Numbered from the stretch's first letter, positions 33,835 to 43,333 are shown. The stretch is DNA of 56,859 nt from JAVBLV01 sp031553195 (GCA_031553195.1 JAVBLV010000013.1:1-56859); one strand, 5' to 3'. Notes: generated from the sequence alone by a model not told the origin. Numbers and translations: made by a program.

Positions 33835-34476
33835 TTAAATAATTCCCGATACTAATTCCAAATTTTCATCAAATAAATCCAATATTTCATTGCCTTTTTC
33901 CAACCAATAAGCATTTAATCCGGCTTTGCGCGCCCCTTCAATATGCTGAGGACTGTCGTCGATGAATAATGTTTCTTTCGGATCCAGATTTTGATCTTTT
34001 AAAATATAAAGAAACGCATCTACATTAGGTTTCCTATGCCCTATCTGGTGAGAAAAGAAAGCTTTGTTGAACAATTCCTGGAAAATATCAAAACCGAATT
34101 GTTTTTCCAACAGTGGATGATAAGAATCATAATTAATGATATTGGTGTTGCTGAAAAGGAAGGTGTTGTATTTTAATTTCAGAGATCCCAGAAGTTCAAC
34201 CCTCGCATTTGGAACGCCTATTAAAATGCTATTCCATGCATGGTCAATCTGATTGTCGTTTAAATTGAGTTGAGTAACTTCCCTTATTTCCTCGCGAAAT
34301 TTCTTGGCAGAAATTTCTCCGGTTTCGAATTTATCAATAATATGATTTTGACTCGCTTGAGAATATATTTTTTCAAAATCGCGAAGGCCTAAACGATAAA
34401 ATTCATCGGCAACATTTTCATATCTAATGTCGTAAATGACGCCGCCGAGGTCAAAAATGATGTTTTTTATTTTCAT
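33835..34476 (-). CDS. HAD-superfamily hydrolase, YihX-like
   Basis: HAD motif I is FDLGGVIYD, with the nucleophile Asp9. Motif II is FLFSNTN near 103, the lysine motif is IGHRKPN near 145, and motif IV is LFIDDSPQH near 170. The alpha-helical cap inserted after motif I is the type seen in the YihX/epoxide-hydrolase-like subgroup, which dephosphorylates small sugar phosphates. The length of 213 residues is normal. The substrate is not predictable. It has its own -7 box at 34546-34553. Confidence 0.85.
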   Translation of the reverse strand: MKIKNIIFDLGGVIYDIRYENVADEFYRLGLRDFEKIYSQASQNHIIDKFETGEISAKKFREEIREVTQLNLNDNQIDHAWNSILIGVPNARVELLGSLKLKYNTFLFSNTNIINYDSYHPLLEKQFGFDIFQELFNKAFFSHQIGHRKPNVDAFLYILKDQNLDPKETLFIDDSPQHIEGARKAGLNAYWLEKGNEILDLFDENLELVSGII

Positions 34477-34545
34477 AGTGAAAAATTTATGTATTTAAAA
34501 TTCAGTGCGGTATTTAGCGCAACACCTTTTGTCCGGATTATGCTG

Positions 34546-34553
34546 CAAAAGTA
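34546..34553 (-). promoter_or_regulatory. -7 promoter element for the HAD hydrolase
   Basis: On the minus strand this reads TACTTTTG, 69 bases before the ATG at 34476. Confidence 0.5.
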
Positions 34554-34649
34554 GCGCTTTATTTATAAGATATTTTCATACACACAAAATCGTCGTGTTA
34601 TTCGCGTAATAATACAAATTTTAATATTAAACCATGTATTTATTTTGTT

Positions 34650-34657
34650 TAAATTTG
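34650..34657 (+). promoter_or_regulatory. -7 promoter element for dprA
   Basis: TAAATTTG matches TAnnTTTG, 27 bases before the ATG at 34685. Confidence 0.5.
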
Positions 34658-34684
34658 CAAATTATAAATAGTATAATATTTTGA

Positions 34685-35782
34685 ATGGATATTTTTTATC
34701 AAATAGCATTGACGCTTATACCGGGAATAGGAGACATTACAATTAAAAATTTGTTGTCTTTTTACTCTACGCCGGAAGATATTTTTAGAGAAACGACTTT
34801 AGGCTTGAAAACCTTTTTTGGAAATAGAAAAGAAATCATACTTGCTATAAGGGAAAGAAGCATGTTTAAACGAGTTGAAGAAGAACTTTCCTTCATCCAG
34901 AAATACAATGTGAAGACTTTCTTTTACACAGATAATGATTTTCCTTATCGGTTAAAACGCGGCGAATGCGTGGATAGTCCGGTTCTATTGTATTATAAAG
35001 GGAATGCGGATTTGAATACATCCAAAGTCATAAGTATTATAGGTACCCGCAATGCGACTTCTTATGGAGAGGCGGTGGTGAAAGATATTTTACAGTCATT
35101 AGCGAATGAGAATATTCTTATTGTAAGCGGGCTTGCTTACGGGATAGATACGTTTGCTCACAAATATGCTTTGTCGAATGATTTACATACGGTTGGCGTT
35201 GTCGCTCACGGATTACACAAAATTTATCCTGCCCAAAATAAAAACTTAGCCAAAGAAATGATAAAAAACGGCGGAATTATTACCGAGTTTAGAAGCGACA
35301 TGGAACCTTGCCCCGGGATATTTCCTAAACGCAATCGTATTATTGCCGGCTTGTCCGACGCAGTTATTGTAGTAGAGGCTGCAAAGAAAGGCGGCGCTTT
35401 GATAACGGCGGAAATCGCAAATAGCTATAACAGAGAAGTTTTTGCCGTTCCGGGAAATTTAAAAGAAATTCGTTCGGAAGGTTGTAATTATTTAATTCGC
35501 GCCAACAAAGCAAATTTACTTCAAACAACCGACGATATTCGTTATATATTGGGATGGAATAAGAAAACTAATTCTAAAACTGTACAACAAAAAATTTTTA
35601 TAGATTTAGATCCGAATGAGTTGAAGGTCTACAAAACCATTGAAAAAGAAAAAATATGCGGAATAGACGAAATAAGTATATTGTGCGAATTACCGCAAAT
35701 GGAAGTTTCTTGTATTTTACTCAATTTAGAATTGAACGGCGTTATCAAGTGTTTACCCGGGAAAGTGTATCGCATACAATAA
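34685..35782 (+). CDS. dprA: DNA-processing protein DprA
   Basis: The Rossmann-like DprA domain contains ISIIGTRNATSYG, VSGLAYGIDTFAH, FPKRNRIIAGLSDAVIVVEAAKKGGALITAEIA and VFAVPGN, all diagnostic. A SAM-like N-terminal segment (IPGIGDITIKNLL) and a winged-helix C-terminal domain (from ELKVYKTIEKEK) complete the usual 365-residue arrangement. DprA loads RecA on incoming single-stranded DNA during natural transformation and binds DNA in the cytoplasm. It is followed after about 120 bases by the thiolase gene, which has its own promoter. Confidence 0.96.
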   Translation: MDIFYQIALTLIPGIGDITIKNLLSFYSTPEDIFRETTLGLKTFFGNRKEIILAIRERSMFKRVEEELSFIQKYNVKTFFYTDNDFPYRLKRGECVDSPVLLYYKGNADLNTSKVISIIGTRNATSYGEAVVKDILQSLANENILIVSGLAYGIDTFAHKYALSNDLHTVGVVAHGLHKIYPAQNKNLAKEMIKNGGIITEFRSDMEPCPGIFPKRNRIIAGLSDAVIVVEAAKKGGALITAEIANSYNREVFAVPGNLKEIRSEGCNYLIRANKANLLQTTDDIRYILGWNKKTNSKTVQQKIFIDLDPNELKVYKTIEKEKICGIDEISILCELPQMEVSCILLNLELNGVIKCLPGKVYRIQ

Positions 35783-35844
35783 ATGGATGATTGTAAAAAT
35801 CGAAACAATTTTAGGACAATCATGCTTTTTATTAAAGAAAATAT

Positions 35845-35852
35845 TAAATTTG
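35845..35852 (+). promoter_or_regulatory. -7 promoter element for the thiolase gene
   Basis: TAAATTTG matches TAnnTTTG, 48 bases before the ATG at 35901. Confidence 0.5.
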
Positions 35853-35900
35853 CAAATGTAACAAGGGAAATAAGAACTAAAGTATAATAAATATTTGATT

Positions 35901-37106
35901 ATGAAAAAAGTGTATATTGCTTCCGCAAAGCGGACAGCCATCGGTAAATTTTTGGGAACGCTTTCTCATGTGTCGGCCGTTACTTTGGCTGCGACGGTTA
36001 TGAAAGATATTATCCGTGAAACGGGTATAAACGCTTCTGCATTAGACGAAGTGATTGTTGGGAATATCCTTAGCGCCGGACAAAAACAAGGAATTGCCCG
36101 TCAGGCGGCGATAAGTGCAGGTATTCCCAAAGAAGTTCCCGCTTATGGATTGAATATGATTTGCGGAAGCGGAATGAAAAGTATTATTACGGCTTACAAC
36201 GCAATTAGGGCAGGGGAGGCCAACCTTATTTTAGCAGGGGGAACAGAGTCCATGTCAGGATCAGGATTTGTTATGCCTGCTCAAATTAGGGACGGACATA
36301 AAATGGGAAGTATGACAATACTTGATCACATGATTTGTGATGGTTTAACGGATGCTTTTTCAGATTTACACATGGGGATTACGGCCGAAAATATAGCAGA
36401 AAAATATGGCATTAGTCGTCAGGAACAGGATGAATTTTCATTCCGTTCTCAACAAAAAGCAATTGCGGCAATTGATGGCGGAAAATTTAAACGCGAAATT
36501 GTTCCGGTTGAAATTGCCTCTAAAAAAGAAACGATTTTATTCGATACGGACGAGTTTCCCAATCGTTCAACCAATTTAGAAAAATTATTATCGTTAAGGC
36601 CGGCATTCAAAAAGGAAGGAACCGTTACGGCGGGGAATGCTTCGGGGATTAATGATGGAGCTGCTTTTGTATTATTGGCGTCGGAAGAAAGCGTCAAAGA
36701 ATATAATTTAACCCCGTTAGTGGAAATCATATCGACAGGACAGGGCGGCGTGGATCCTGCTATCATGGGGATGGGACCTGTTCCGGCTATTGCTCAAGCG
36801 CTTTCTAAAGTAAATATGAAATTAACCGAAATGGAGGTTCTGGAATTGAATGAAGCCTTTGCGGCTCAGGCATTAGGAGTCGTGAGGCAATTATGTGCAG
36901 ACCACAAGGTAACTTCTGAATGGCTAATGGAACGTACCAATTTGAATGGAGGCGCAATTGCTTTGGGACACCCTATCGGAGCTTCCGGAACGCGAATTAC
37001 GGCGAGTCTTATCCATGAAATGAAACATTCGAAGAATTTATACGGCCTTGCCTCTCTTTGCATTGGCGGCGGAATGGGAACGGCTTTAATTTTAAAGAAT
37101 TGTTGA
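35901..37106 (+). CDS. Acetyl-CoA acetyltransferase (thiolase)
   Basis: The nucleophilic Cys88 lies in NMICGSGMKS, His357 in GHPIGASGTR and the second catalytic Cys387 in SLCIGGGMG. The length of 401 residues fits a biosynthetic or degradative acetoacetyl-CoA thiolase, which condenses two acetyl-CoA or splits acetoacetyl-CoA. The ATG at 35901 is preferred over a TTG two codons upstream. No other butyrate or ketone-body gene is adjacent, so the pathway is open: butyrate formation, lipid or amino-acid breakdown are all possible. Confidence 0.92.
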   Translation: MKKVYIASAKRTAIGKFLGTLSHVSAVTLAATVMKDIIRETGINASALDEVIVGNILSAGQKQGIARQAAISAGIPKEVPAYGLNMICGSGMKSIITAYNAIRAGEANLILAGGTESMSGSGFVMPAQIRDGHKMGSMTILDHMICDGLTDAFSDLHMGITAENIAEKYGISRQEQDEFSFRSQQKAIAAIDGGKFKREIVPVEIASKKETILFDTDEFPNRSTNLEKLLSLRPAFKKEGTVTAGNASGINDGAAFVLLASEESVKEYNLTPLVEIISTGQGGVDPAIMGMGPVPAIAQALSKVNMKLTEMEVLELNEAFAAQALGVVRQLCADHKVTSEWLMERTNLNGGAIALGHPIGASGTRITASLIHEMKHSKNLYGLASLCIGGGMGTALILKNC

Positions 37107-37328
37107 TGGATCGTTTATAAATAAAATATAGGCTTATTCTCAAAAATAGATTTGGTAAAATTTTGTATATATTCAACCTTTCAGAACAAATTATATTCTT
37201 TACTTGTTTATTATTTTAATGGGTTAAAAAATAATTTCTCTGTTTTGATAAATAATACAATATTGAGCGCAAAGCGAGTGATGACATAGTAAATGAGAAT
37301 TCATAAACTGTCGATATTAAAGAAAATT

Positions 37329-39074
37329 ATGATGAAAAATGATATTGAACCCTTTATTCAAAAGAAAGTAGATGAGTGGCTGACAGGTTCTTATGATGAA
37401 GAAACCAAAAATCAGATTAGCTTAATGCAATTAAATAATCCGAAAGAACTAACGGATGCTTTTTATCGCAATCTGGAATTCGGAACCGGCGGTTTACGCG
37501 GAATCATGGGGGTCGGCCCTAATCGTATGAATAGGTACACGGTAGCAATGGCGACGCAAGGATTTGCAAATTATTTGAAAAAGAATTTTTCAAGTATCTC
37601 TCAAATAAGTGTTGCTATTGCTTATGATAGTCGGCATAAAAGCAAGGAATTTGCAAAAATCACAGCTGAAATTTTTGCCGCAAACGAGATTAAAGCATAT
37701 CTTTTTGATAATATTCGTCCAACACCCGAACTTTCGTTTGCCATTCGACATTTAAAAAGCCAGGGCGGCGTTATGATAACGGCGTCTCACAATCCTAAAG
37801 AATATAACGGATATAAAGCATATTGGGATGATGGCGGTCAATTGATTAGTCCGCATGACGCCAATGTGATAGACGAAGTATCAAAAATTTCCGGAATAGA
37901 AGATGTAAAAATGACCGGTAACGAGTATCTTGTAGAAATCATTGGAGAAGAGATTGATGAAATTTATATTAAAAAGATAAAATCGCTGAGCCTTTCCCCC
38001 CAGTCTATCCGGAATCAAAAAGAGATGAAAATTGTTTATACGCCTTTACACGGAACGGGGACGGTATTAACGCCAAGAGCTTTACGCGAGGTTGGGTTTA
38101 ATAATATTGTGTCGGTAAAGGCGCAATCGATTCCCGATGGAAATTTTCCTACGGTTATTTCTCCTAACCCCGAAGAAAAAGCTTCGCTTGAGATGGCTGT
38201 GGAGAAAGCTGAAGAAATTGATGCAAATCTTGTGATGGCGACAGACCCTGATGCAGACCGGGTAGGGATTGCGGTTAAAGATGATACAGGCAAATTTGTG
38301 TTATTGAACGGAAATCAGACGGCTTCGATCCTTATTTATTATGTGCTGGAACAATGGAAAGAAAATCAACGTTTGGATGGAAAAGAGTTTATTGTAAAAA
38401 CAATAGTTACATCCGAATTGCTGAACGACATTGCAGATTACTATAAAGTGGAATGCTTTGACGTGTTGACCGGGTTTAAATATATTGCCGATATGATTAG
38501 ACATTGGGAAGGTAAAAAAACATTTATAGCCGGAGGCGAAGAAAGCTATGGATATTTGATAGGAGATTTTGTCCGCGATAAAGACGCCGTAAGCGCTTGC
38601 TGTATGATTGCCGAAATAGCCGCCTGGGCTGCCGAAAAACAGAAAACGCTGTATGATATTTTGATCGATTTATATATTCAATATGGATTATATAAGGAAG
38701 AACTGGTTTCTATTACTAAGAAAGGAAAAACGGGCCTTGAAGAAATTAAAGAAATGATGAAACAGTACCGTTTGTCGCCTCCGAAAATGTTAAATAATTC
38801 TGAAATAGTTTGCATAAAAGATTATTTAACGCAAAAATCATACAATCTGAAATTAAAGGTAGAGGAATCTATTTCCTTACCTCAATCTGATGTTTTACAG
38901 TTTTTTACTTCAGATGGAAGTAAAGTTACCGTTCGCCCGTCAGGGACGGAACCTAAGATAAAATTTTACATAGGAATAAAAGGCGACATATCTGATAAAA
39001 ATGAATATTCGTCACAGTCCCGGATCCTTGCTGAGAAAATAAAAACCATTAAAAAAGAATTGGGCATACAATAA
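37329..39074 (+). CDS. Phosphoglucomutase/phosphomannomutase family protein
   Basis: All four active-site motifs of alpha-D-phosphohexomutases are present: the phosphoserine loop MITASHNPKEYNGYK, the metal loop DPDADRVG, the sugar loop GGEESYGYLIGD, and the phosphate loop RPSGTEPKIKFY. The N-terminal LEFGTGGLRGIMG is typical of the long (about 580 residue) PGM2-like group. It interconverts the 1- and 6-phosphates of glucose or a related sugar. The frame is open from an ATG at 37293, but family members begin close to the ATG pair at 37329-37334, so I start there. Confidence 0.93.
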   Translation: MMKNDIEPFIQKKVDEWLTGSYDEETKNQISLMQLNNPKELTDAFYRNLEFGTGGLRGIMGVGPNRMNRYTVAMATQGFANYLKKNFSSISQISVAIAYDSRHKSKEFAKITAEIFAANEIKAYLFDNIRPTPELSFAIRHLKSQGGVMITASHNPKEYNGYKAYWDDGGQLISPHDANVIDEVSKISGIEDVKMTGNEYLVEIIGEEIDEIYIKKIKSLSLSPQSIRNQKEMKIVYTPLHGTGTVLTPRALREVGFNNIVSVKAQSIPDGNFPTVISPNPEEKASLEMAVEKAEEIDANLVMATDPDADRVGIAVKDDTGKFVLLNGNQTASILIYYVLEQWKENQRLDGKEFIVKTIVTSELLNDIADYYKVECFDVLTGFKYIADMIRHWEGKKTFIAGGEESYGYLIGDFVRDKDAVSACCMIAEIAAWAAEKQKTLYDILIDLYIQYGLYKEELVSITKKGKTGLEEIKEMMKQYRLSPPKMLNNSEIVCIKDYLTQKSYNLKLKVEESISLPQSDVLQFFTSDGSKVTVRPSGTEPKIKFYIGIKGDISDKNEYSSQSRILAEKIKTIKKELGIQ

Positions 39075-39115
39075 AAGAAAGGGGCGCCCGTTATGTAAGA
39101 TTGAAAACAAATAAC

Positions 39116-39123
39116 TATCTTTG
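39116..39123 (+). promoter_or_regulatory. -7 promoter element for the lipoprotein gene
   Basis: TATCTTTG matches TAnnTTTG, 42 bases before the ATG at 39166. Confidence 0.55.
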
Positions 39124-39165
39124 CAAATTAAAATCAATTAATTTAGAAATTTAAAAACGAAACAA

Positions 39166-39972
39166 ATGAAAAAAGGAATCTTTTTAGCTGCCGTTTTTGC
39201 AGCAGGCGCATTGTTTTTTAACTCATGTGATAAGGAAAATGAAAAAAAAGGCGCTCCGACTATTACTTTTGACCAAGGATCAACAGTTGCTGTTACCTCT
39301 GATGGAAAAGTTACCATTACAGGTGTTGTGTCAGCTCCCTCCGATGCTGAAATAGAAGATATTAAAGCTACGTTATATTATGGCGAAGGCGGAACTGCAA
39401 GTACAGTTGTTGCTTCAAGTAAAAGCGCTGCCGGTATAACAAAAGTTTCGAATGCTCAGTACACATTCCGTTTTGATCAAACTTCAACAGGAATTAGCAG
39501 TCACCTTACCGATGCCGTAAAATTAGTTATTTCTGCAACGGTAAAAGATGGGGATGCAAATACGGGAACTATTAATATTACAACTGGATCTATAAATCCA
39601 GGTACAACAGATCTTACAACTGAAGCTACTTTCACGCTAGGTCGTCCTTCACAAACTGGATTCCCTGAATCAGCAATGGGGATTACATGGAGTTCGAATT
39701 CATCAGATGGCGTCACTGCTAATTTTACAGTAAGCGGAGGAGTTGTTGTTTTGCAGAATGTTGACCAATATAATGCAATTACCACACAGGAAACTTTAGC
39801 TTATGCTTTTAGCCAAGCTAGCCCGACAACTACATTTTCCTCCAAATCTGATGCTTCTTTTGCAGTAAAATATCTTATGGTAAAAGATGGCGCGACATTA
39901 CGATTAGTGAAAATGACCGGACTTAATTTTGCAGCAGGCGCAAACAAAGCTTATTTTACTGAAAAACATTAA
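39166..39972 (+). CDS. Putative surface lipoprotein, unknown function
   Basis: A lipoprotein signal peptide ends at Cys21 (ALFFNSC) and is followed by DKENEKK. Acidic residues right after the lipid-bearing Cys are the type of signal that sends Bacteroidota lipoproteins to the cell surface. The mature part is Ser/Thr-rich and beta-strand-like, with two Ig-like halves (about 30-145 and 150-268). No known family was recognised. It has its own promoter box and a strong terminator, so it is a single-gene unit. Confidence 0.65.
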   Translation: MKKGIFLAAVFAAGALFFNSCDKENEKKGAPTITFDQGSTVAVTSDGKVTITGVVSAPSDAEIEDIKATLYYGEGGTASTVVASSKSAAGITKVSNAQYTFRFDQTSTGISSHLTDAVKLVISATVKDGDANTGTINITTGSINPGTTDLTTEATFTLGRPSQTGFPESAMGITWSSNSSDGVTANFTVSGGVVVLQNVDQYNAITTQETLAYAFSQASPTTTFSSKSDASFAVKYLMVKDGATLRLVKMTGLNFAAGANKAYFTEKH

Positions 39973-39994
39973 TCGGTTAAGAAAATAGAGAAAG

Positions 39995-40028
39995 GAGAGC
40001 TACCTTATAAAGGTGGCTCTCTTCATTT
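39995..40028 (+). terminator. Rho-independent terminator-like hairpin
   Basis: GAGAGCTACCTT (39995-40006) pairs with AAGGTGGCTCTC (40010-40021), with one G-T pair, followed by TTCATTTTT. It lies 23 bases after the lipoprotein stop. Confidence 0.75.
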
Positions 40029-40072
40029 TTAAAAGTCAGCATGGATAGCAAAATAATAAAATTTATATTTTA

Positions 40073-40234
40073 AGTAACTGTTTAAATTTTATGGAAAAGA
40101 TTTTGGGGGATAAAAACAGCGAGTTTACAGACGGAATTTTTCAAGAATAGTAGCGCTATTTGGTAAAAATTTCAACAAAAAAAGAGCGTTTTTAGATCCA
40201 AAGTACTTCATGGAAAAATTTTTAAACAGTTACT
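40073..40234. repeat. Fold-back (MITE-like) element, copy 3
   Basis: The ends AGTAACTGTTTAAATTTTAT (from 40073) and, on the other strand, AGTAACTGTTTAAAAATTTT (to 40234) are inverted repeats. The interior carries the same AAAACAGCGAGTTT, GAATAGTAGCGCTATTTGG and GAGCGTTTTTAG segments as copy 1, in the same orientation. It lies between a terminator and the vor operon and contains no gene. Confidence 0.8.
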
Positions 40235-40309
40235 AAGTTATCTCGAAAAAAATTGCTAACTTCGCCCTCTGAAATTAGCTTATTTAAAAATATATCAAAA
40301 AACATAGAA

Positions 40310-40528
40310 ATGGCAATAAAAGGAGATATCGTTGTTGATATTGAGCGTTGTAAGGGCTGCGGAGTTTGTTTGCCTGCATGTCCGAATACAGTAATTGCTC
40401 TGTCAAAAAACGTAAATAAGAAAGGTTACAATTACATGGAACCTGTGAAAGATACATGTATAGGCTGCGCAAACTGTGCAATTGTTTGTCCCGACGGCGC
40501 TATTACGGTTTACAAAGCAAAAGTATAA
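40310..40528 (+). CDS. vorD: 2-oxoacid:ferredoxin oxidoreductase, ferredoxin-like (delta) subunit
   Basis: The 72-residue protein carries two [4Fe-4S] motifs: Cys14, Cys17, Cys20 and Cys24, and Cys50, Cys53, Cys56 and Cys60. It is the electron-transfer subunit of the four-subunit enzyme encoded by the next three genes. I start at the ATG at 40310, the first in frame with a conserved MAIKGDIVVD N-terminus. The VorB gene follows after 21 bases. The enzyme oxidises branched-chain 2-oxoacids, or possibly 2-oxoglutarate, to acyl-CoA and passes electrons to ferredoxin. Confidence 0.9.
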   Translation: MAIKGDIVVDIERCKGCGVCLPACPNTVIALSKNVNKKGYNYMEPVKDTCIGCANCAIVCPDGAITVYKAKV

Positions 40529-40549
40529 ACGCATTAAAAAGTCGATAAA

Positions 40550-41635
40550 ATGGCAAAAGAGTTAAAATTAATGAAAGGAAATGAGGCTGTTGCAGAAGCT
40601 GCTATACGTGGCGGTTGCGATGGGTATTTCGGTTATCCTATTACGCCTCAATCCGAAATAATGGAATATTTAATGGCCGAAAAACCATGGGAAAAAACAG
40701 GGATGGTTGTTTTACAGGCCGAAAGCGAGGTCGCTTCCATTAATATGGTATATGGCGGCGCCGCGGCAGGTAAACGTGTGATGACCTCATCTTCTTCACC
40801 CGGTGTTAGTTTGATGCAAGAAGGCCTTTCTTATATAGCAGGAGCAGAACTTCCTTGCGTAGTGGTAAATGTTGTGCGGGGAGGCCCGGGTTTGGGAACC
40901 ATACAACCTTCACAAGCTGATTATTTTCAAACGGTAAAAGGCGGAGGACATGGCGATTATCGTTTAATCACTTATGCTCCCGCTTCTGTTCAGGAAATGT
41001 ACGATTTTACTAAGAATGCTTTCGATATGGCATTTAAATACCGTAATCCGGTAATGATACTTTCCGACGGAGTAATCGGACAGGTAATGGAAAAAGTAGA
41101 GGTAGACGATCAGGTTACCCGTTGGACAGAGGATGAAATTAGAAAAATTTCTCCTTGGGCGACCGTTGGGAAACCTGCTTCCAGAGGGCATAATATTATT
41201 ACTTCTTTGGAATTGGATTCGGCAAAACAAGAACAATTCAATATAAAACTTCAAAAGAAATATGCGGTAGTGGAAGAAAATGAAGCTCGTTGCGAAATGA
41301 TTCAATGCGATGATGCCGAATACGTATTTGTTGCATATGGTTCAAGCGCGCGTATTTGCCAAAAAGCAGTGGAATTGGCACGTGAAAAAGGCATCAAGGC
41401 AGGTCTTTTCCGTCCCATTACTTTATGGCCTTTCCCAAAGAAAGAATTGGCTCAATTAGGACAAAAAGTAAAAGGAATTCTTTCCGTAGAAATGAGCGCC
41501 GGACAAATGATAGAAGATGTTCGTTTGTATACCCAATGCAAAGTAAAAGCCGAGCATTTTGGACGCTTTGGAGGAATTGTACATACTCCCGGCGAAGTTT
41601 TAGAAGCATTAGAACAAAAAATTATAAAGGGATAA
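40550..41635 (+). CDS. vorB: 2-oxoacid:ferredoxin oxidoreductase, alpha subunit (VorB)
   Basis: The N-terminal domain has GNEAVAEAAIRGGCDGYFGYPITPQSEIMEY, followed by the glutamate LQAESEVAS and TSSSSPGVSLMQEGLSY. The middle contains GGPGLGTIQPSQADY. These blocks define the alpha subunit (VorB/KorA) of branched-chain 2-oxoacid:ferredoxin oxidoreductases. The length of 361 residues is normal. It forms a complex with the thiamine-diphosphate beta, the gamma and the ferredoxin-like subunits encoded on either side. Sequence blocks alone do not fully settle 2-oxoisovalerate against 2-oxoglutarate as the main substrate. Confidence 0.92.
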   Translation: MAKELKLMKGNEAVAEAAIRGGCDGYFGYPITPQSEIMEYLMAEKPWEKTGMVVLQAESEVASINMVYGGAAAGKRVMTSSSSPGVSLMQEGLSYIAGAELPCVVVNVVRGGPGLGTIQPSQADYFQTVKGGGHGDYRLITYAPASVQEMYDFTKNAFDMAFKYRNPVMILSDGVIGQVMEKVEVDDQVTRWTEDEIRKISPWATVGKPASRGHNIITSLELDSAKQEQFNIKLQKKYAVVEENEARCEMIQCDDAEYVFVAYGSSARICQKAVELAREKGIKAGLFRPITLWPFPKKELAQLGQKVKGILSVEMSAGQMIEDVRLYTQCKVKAEHFGRFGGIVHTPGEVLEALEQKIIKG

Positions 41636-41638
41636 GAT

Positions 41639-42421
41639 ATGGCAAACACAGATATAATAAAACCCGAAAATTTAGTTTATCAACGCACCAAGGTAATGAC
41701 TCCTGATTACTTACATTATTGCCCTGGTTGCGGTCACGGTACGGCTCATCGTTTGGTTGCCGAAGTAATTGAAGAAATGGACATACAATCCAACACTATT
41801 GGAATAGCTCCCGTTGGTTGTTCTGTTTTGGCATATAATTATTTTGATGTTGATTTTCAGGAAGCGGCGCATGGTCGTGCTCCTGCATTGGCAACAGCCG
41901 TAAAAAGGCTATATCCCGATCATTTTGTATTTACTTACCAAGGCGACGGTGATTTAGCCGCTATCGGCACAGCAGAAACTATTCATGCTTGTAATCGCGG
42001 AGAGAATATTACCATCGTTTTTATTAATAATGGTATCTACGGTATGACGGGCGGGCAAATGGCGCCTACTACTTTGCCGGGGATGAAGTCGGCGACGAGT
42101 CCCTACGGACGCGATGTGGAAACAATGGGATTTCCTTTAAAAATAACCGAATTAATTGCTAATTTGCCGGGAACATATTTTGTTACCCGTCAAGCGGTTC
42201 ATACTCCAAGAGCTGTGCGTTCTGCTAAAAAGGCTATTCGGCAAGCATTCGAAAATCAAAAATTGAAACGCGGTTTGTCCTTTGTGGAAGTTGTATCCAA
42301 CTGTAATTCAGGATGGAAAATGTCTCCTGTTGAAGCGAATCAATGGATGGAAGAAAATATGTTTCCTATGTATCCATTGGGCGATATTAAAGTAGATGGA
42401 GTTTTGGTTCCTAAAGAATAA
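41639..42421 (+). CDS. vorA: 2-oxoacid:ferredoxin oxidoreductase, beta (thiamine diphosphate) subunit
   Basis: The protein contains CPGCGHGTAHRL near residue 30, the thiamine diphosphate and magnesium motif GDGDLAAIG (near 101) with NNGIYGMTGGQ near 132, and ATAVKRLYP. It binds thiamine diphosphate and makes the active site for oxidative decarboxylation. The start codon lies three bases after the vorB stop, so the two are surely co-transcribed and probably translationally coupled. The length of 260 residues is normal. Confidence 0.93.
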   Translation: MANTDIIKPENLVYQRTKVMTPDYLHYCPGCGHGTAHRLVAEVIEEMDIQSNTIGIAPVGCSVLAYNYFDVDFQEAAHGRAPALATAVKRLYPDHFVFTYQGDGDLAAIGTAETIHACNRGENITIVFINNGIYGMTGGQMAPTTLPGMKSATSPYGRDVETMGFPLKITELIANLPGTYFVTRQAVHTPRAVRSAKKAIRQAFENQKLKRGLSFVEVVSNCNSGWKMSPVEANQWMEENMFPMYPLGDIKVDGVLVPKE

Positions 42422-42464
42422 ATCGGTGAAATTATTAATTGTTAAAACTTAATCAAGTAACGAT

Positions 42465-43016
42465 ATGACAGAAGAAATCATTATAGCCGGTTTTGGAGGA
42501 CAGGGCGTTTTGTCTATGGGCAAAATATTAGCCTACTCGGGAGTTATGCAAAATAAAGAAGTCAGTTGGATGCCGTCTTACGGACCTGAAATGCGCGGCG
42601 GTACGGCTAATGTATCCGTAGTAATTAGCGATGAACGGATTAGCTCGCCCGTTATTAGCCGCTTCGATACGGCAATCATATTAAACCAACAATCTCTTGA
42701 TAAATTTGAAGAAAGCGTGAAACCCGGAGGTTTACTTATTTATGACCCCAATGGAATTACAACGCATCCCAAACGCAAAGATATAAATATTTATAAGATA
42801 GCCGCAACTGCAAAAGCTTCAGAGCTAGGTATTGCAAAAGTATTTAATATGATTGTGTTAGGAGGCTTCTTGAAAATAAAACCGATTGTCGCTCCTGAGT
42901 TTATACGTAAAGGATTAGAAAAATCTCTTCCTCCGCGCCATCATGGAGCTATTCCTCAAAACGAGGAAGCCATAAAGATAGGAAAGGATATTATTGAACC
43001 TGTAAATGTGTTGTAG
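42465..43016 (+). CDS. vorC: 2-oxoacid:ferredoxin oxidoreductase, gamma subunit
   Basis: The N-terminal GFGGQGVLSMGKILAYSG motif and PSYGPEMRGGTANVSVVIS define the gamma subunit of 2-oxoacid:acceptor oxidoreductases. The length of 183 residues is normal. It is the last gene of the four-gene vor unit, starting 43 bases after vorA, and is followed by a hairpin terminator. It helps bind coenzyme A in the complex, from knowledge of the family. Confidence 0.92.
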   Translation: MTEEIIIAGFGGQGVLSMGKILAYSGVMQNKEVSWMPSYGPEMRGGTANVSVVISDERISSPVISRFDTAIILNQQSLDKFEESVKPGGLLIYDPNGITTHPKRKDINIYKIAATAKASELGIAKVFNMIVLGGFLKIKPIVAPEFIRKGLEKSLPPRHHGAIPQNEEAIKIGKDIIEPVNVL

Positions 43017-43038
43017 AACACTAATGTTTTAAGTTATG

Positions 43039-43138
43039 AAAACTGAATAAAATGGAGTTTGCTCGCAACGATGAAGCCAATTTTAAATTGCATGAGTCAT
43101 GAGGAGATTAAAACTAAATTTTATTCAGTTTTTTTTGT
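43039..43138 (+). terminator. Long-loop terminator hairpin after the vor operon
   Basis: AAAACTGAATAAAAT (43039-43053) is complementary to ATTTTATTCAGTTTT (43118-43132), a perfect 15-bp stem with a 64-base loop, followed by a T-run. It lies 22 bases after vorC. Confidence 0.65.
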
Positions 43139-43275
43139 TTAACCAAACGAGGCATTTTGAGAGAATTAGTACTTTTTATTCAATAGCGTAAATCATTTGA
43201 AGTTTTCTTGTGAATCTTGGATTGAGAAATAATAGATGATATTACGCGTAAAATGTTCATGAGACAAAAATTTTA

Positions 43276-43333
43276 GAAAATGAAGAATGGAAAATATCTG
43301 ATAAATGGTTTTAATTTTCAATTCTCCATTTTC
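43276..43333. repeat. Imperfect 20-bp inverted repeat
   Basis: GAAAATGAAGAATGGAAAAT (43276-43295) pairs with the inverse of 43314-43333, with two mismatches. It lies in the 43017-43437 gap between the vor operon and rlpA. It has no T-run and no gene, and its function is unknown. The rest of that gap is AT-rich with only the vor terminator. Confidence 0.5.
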
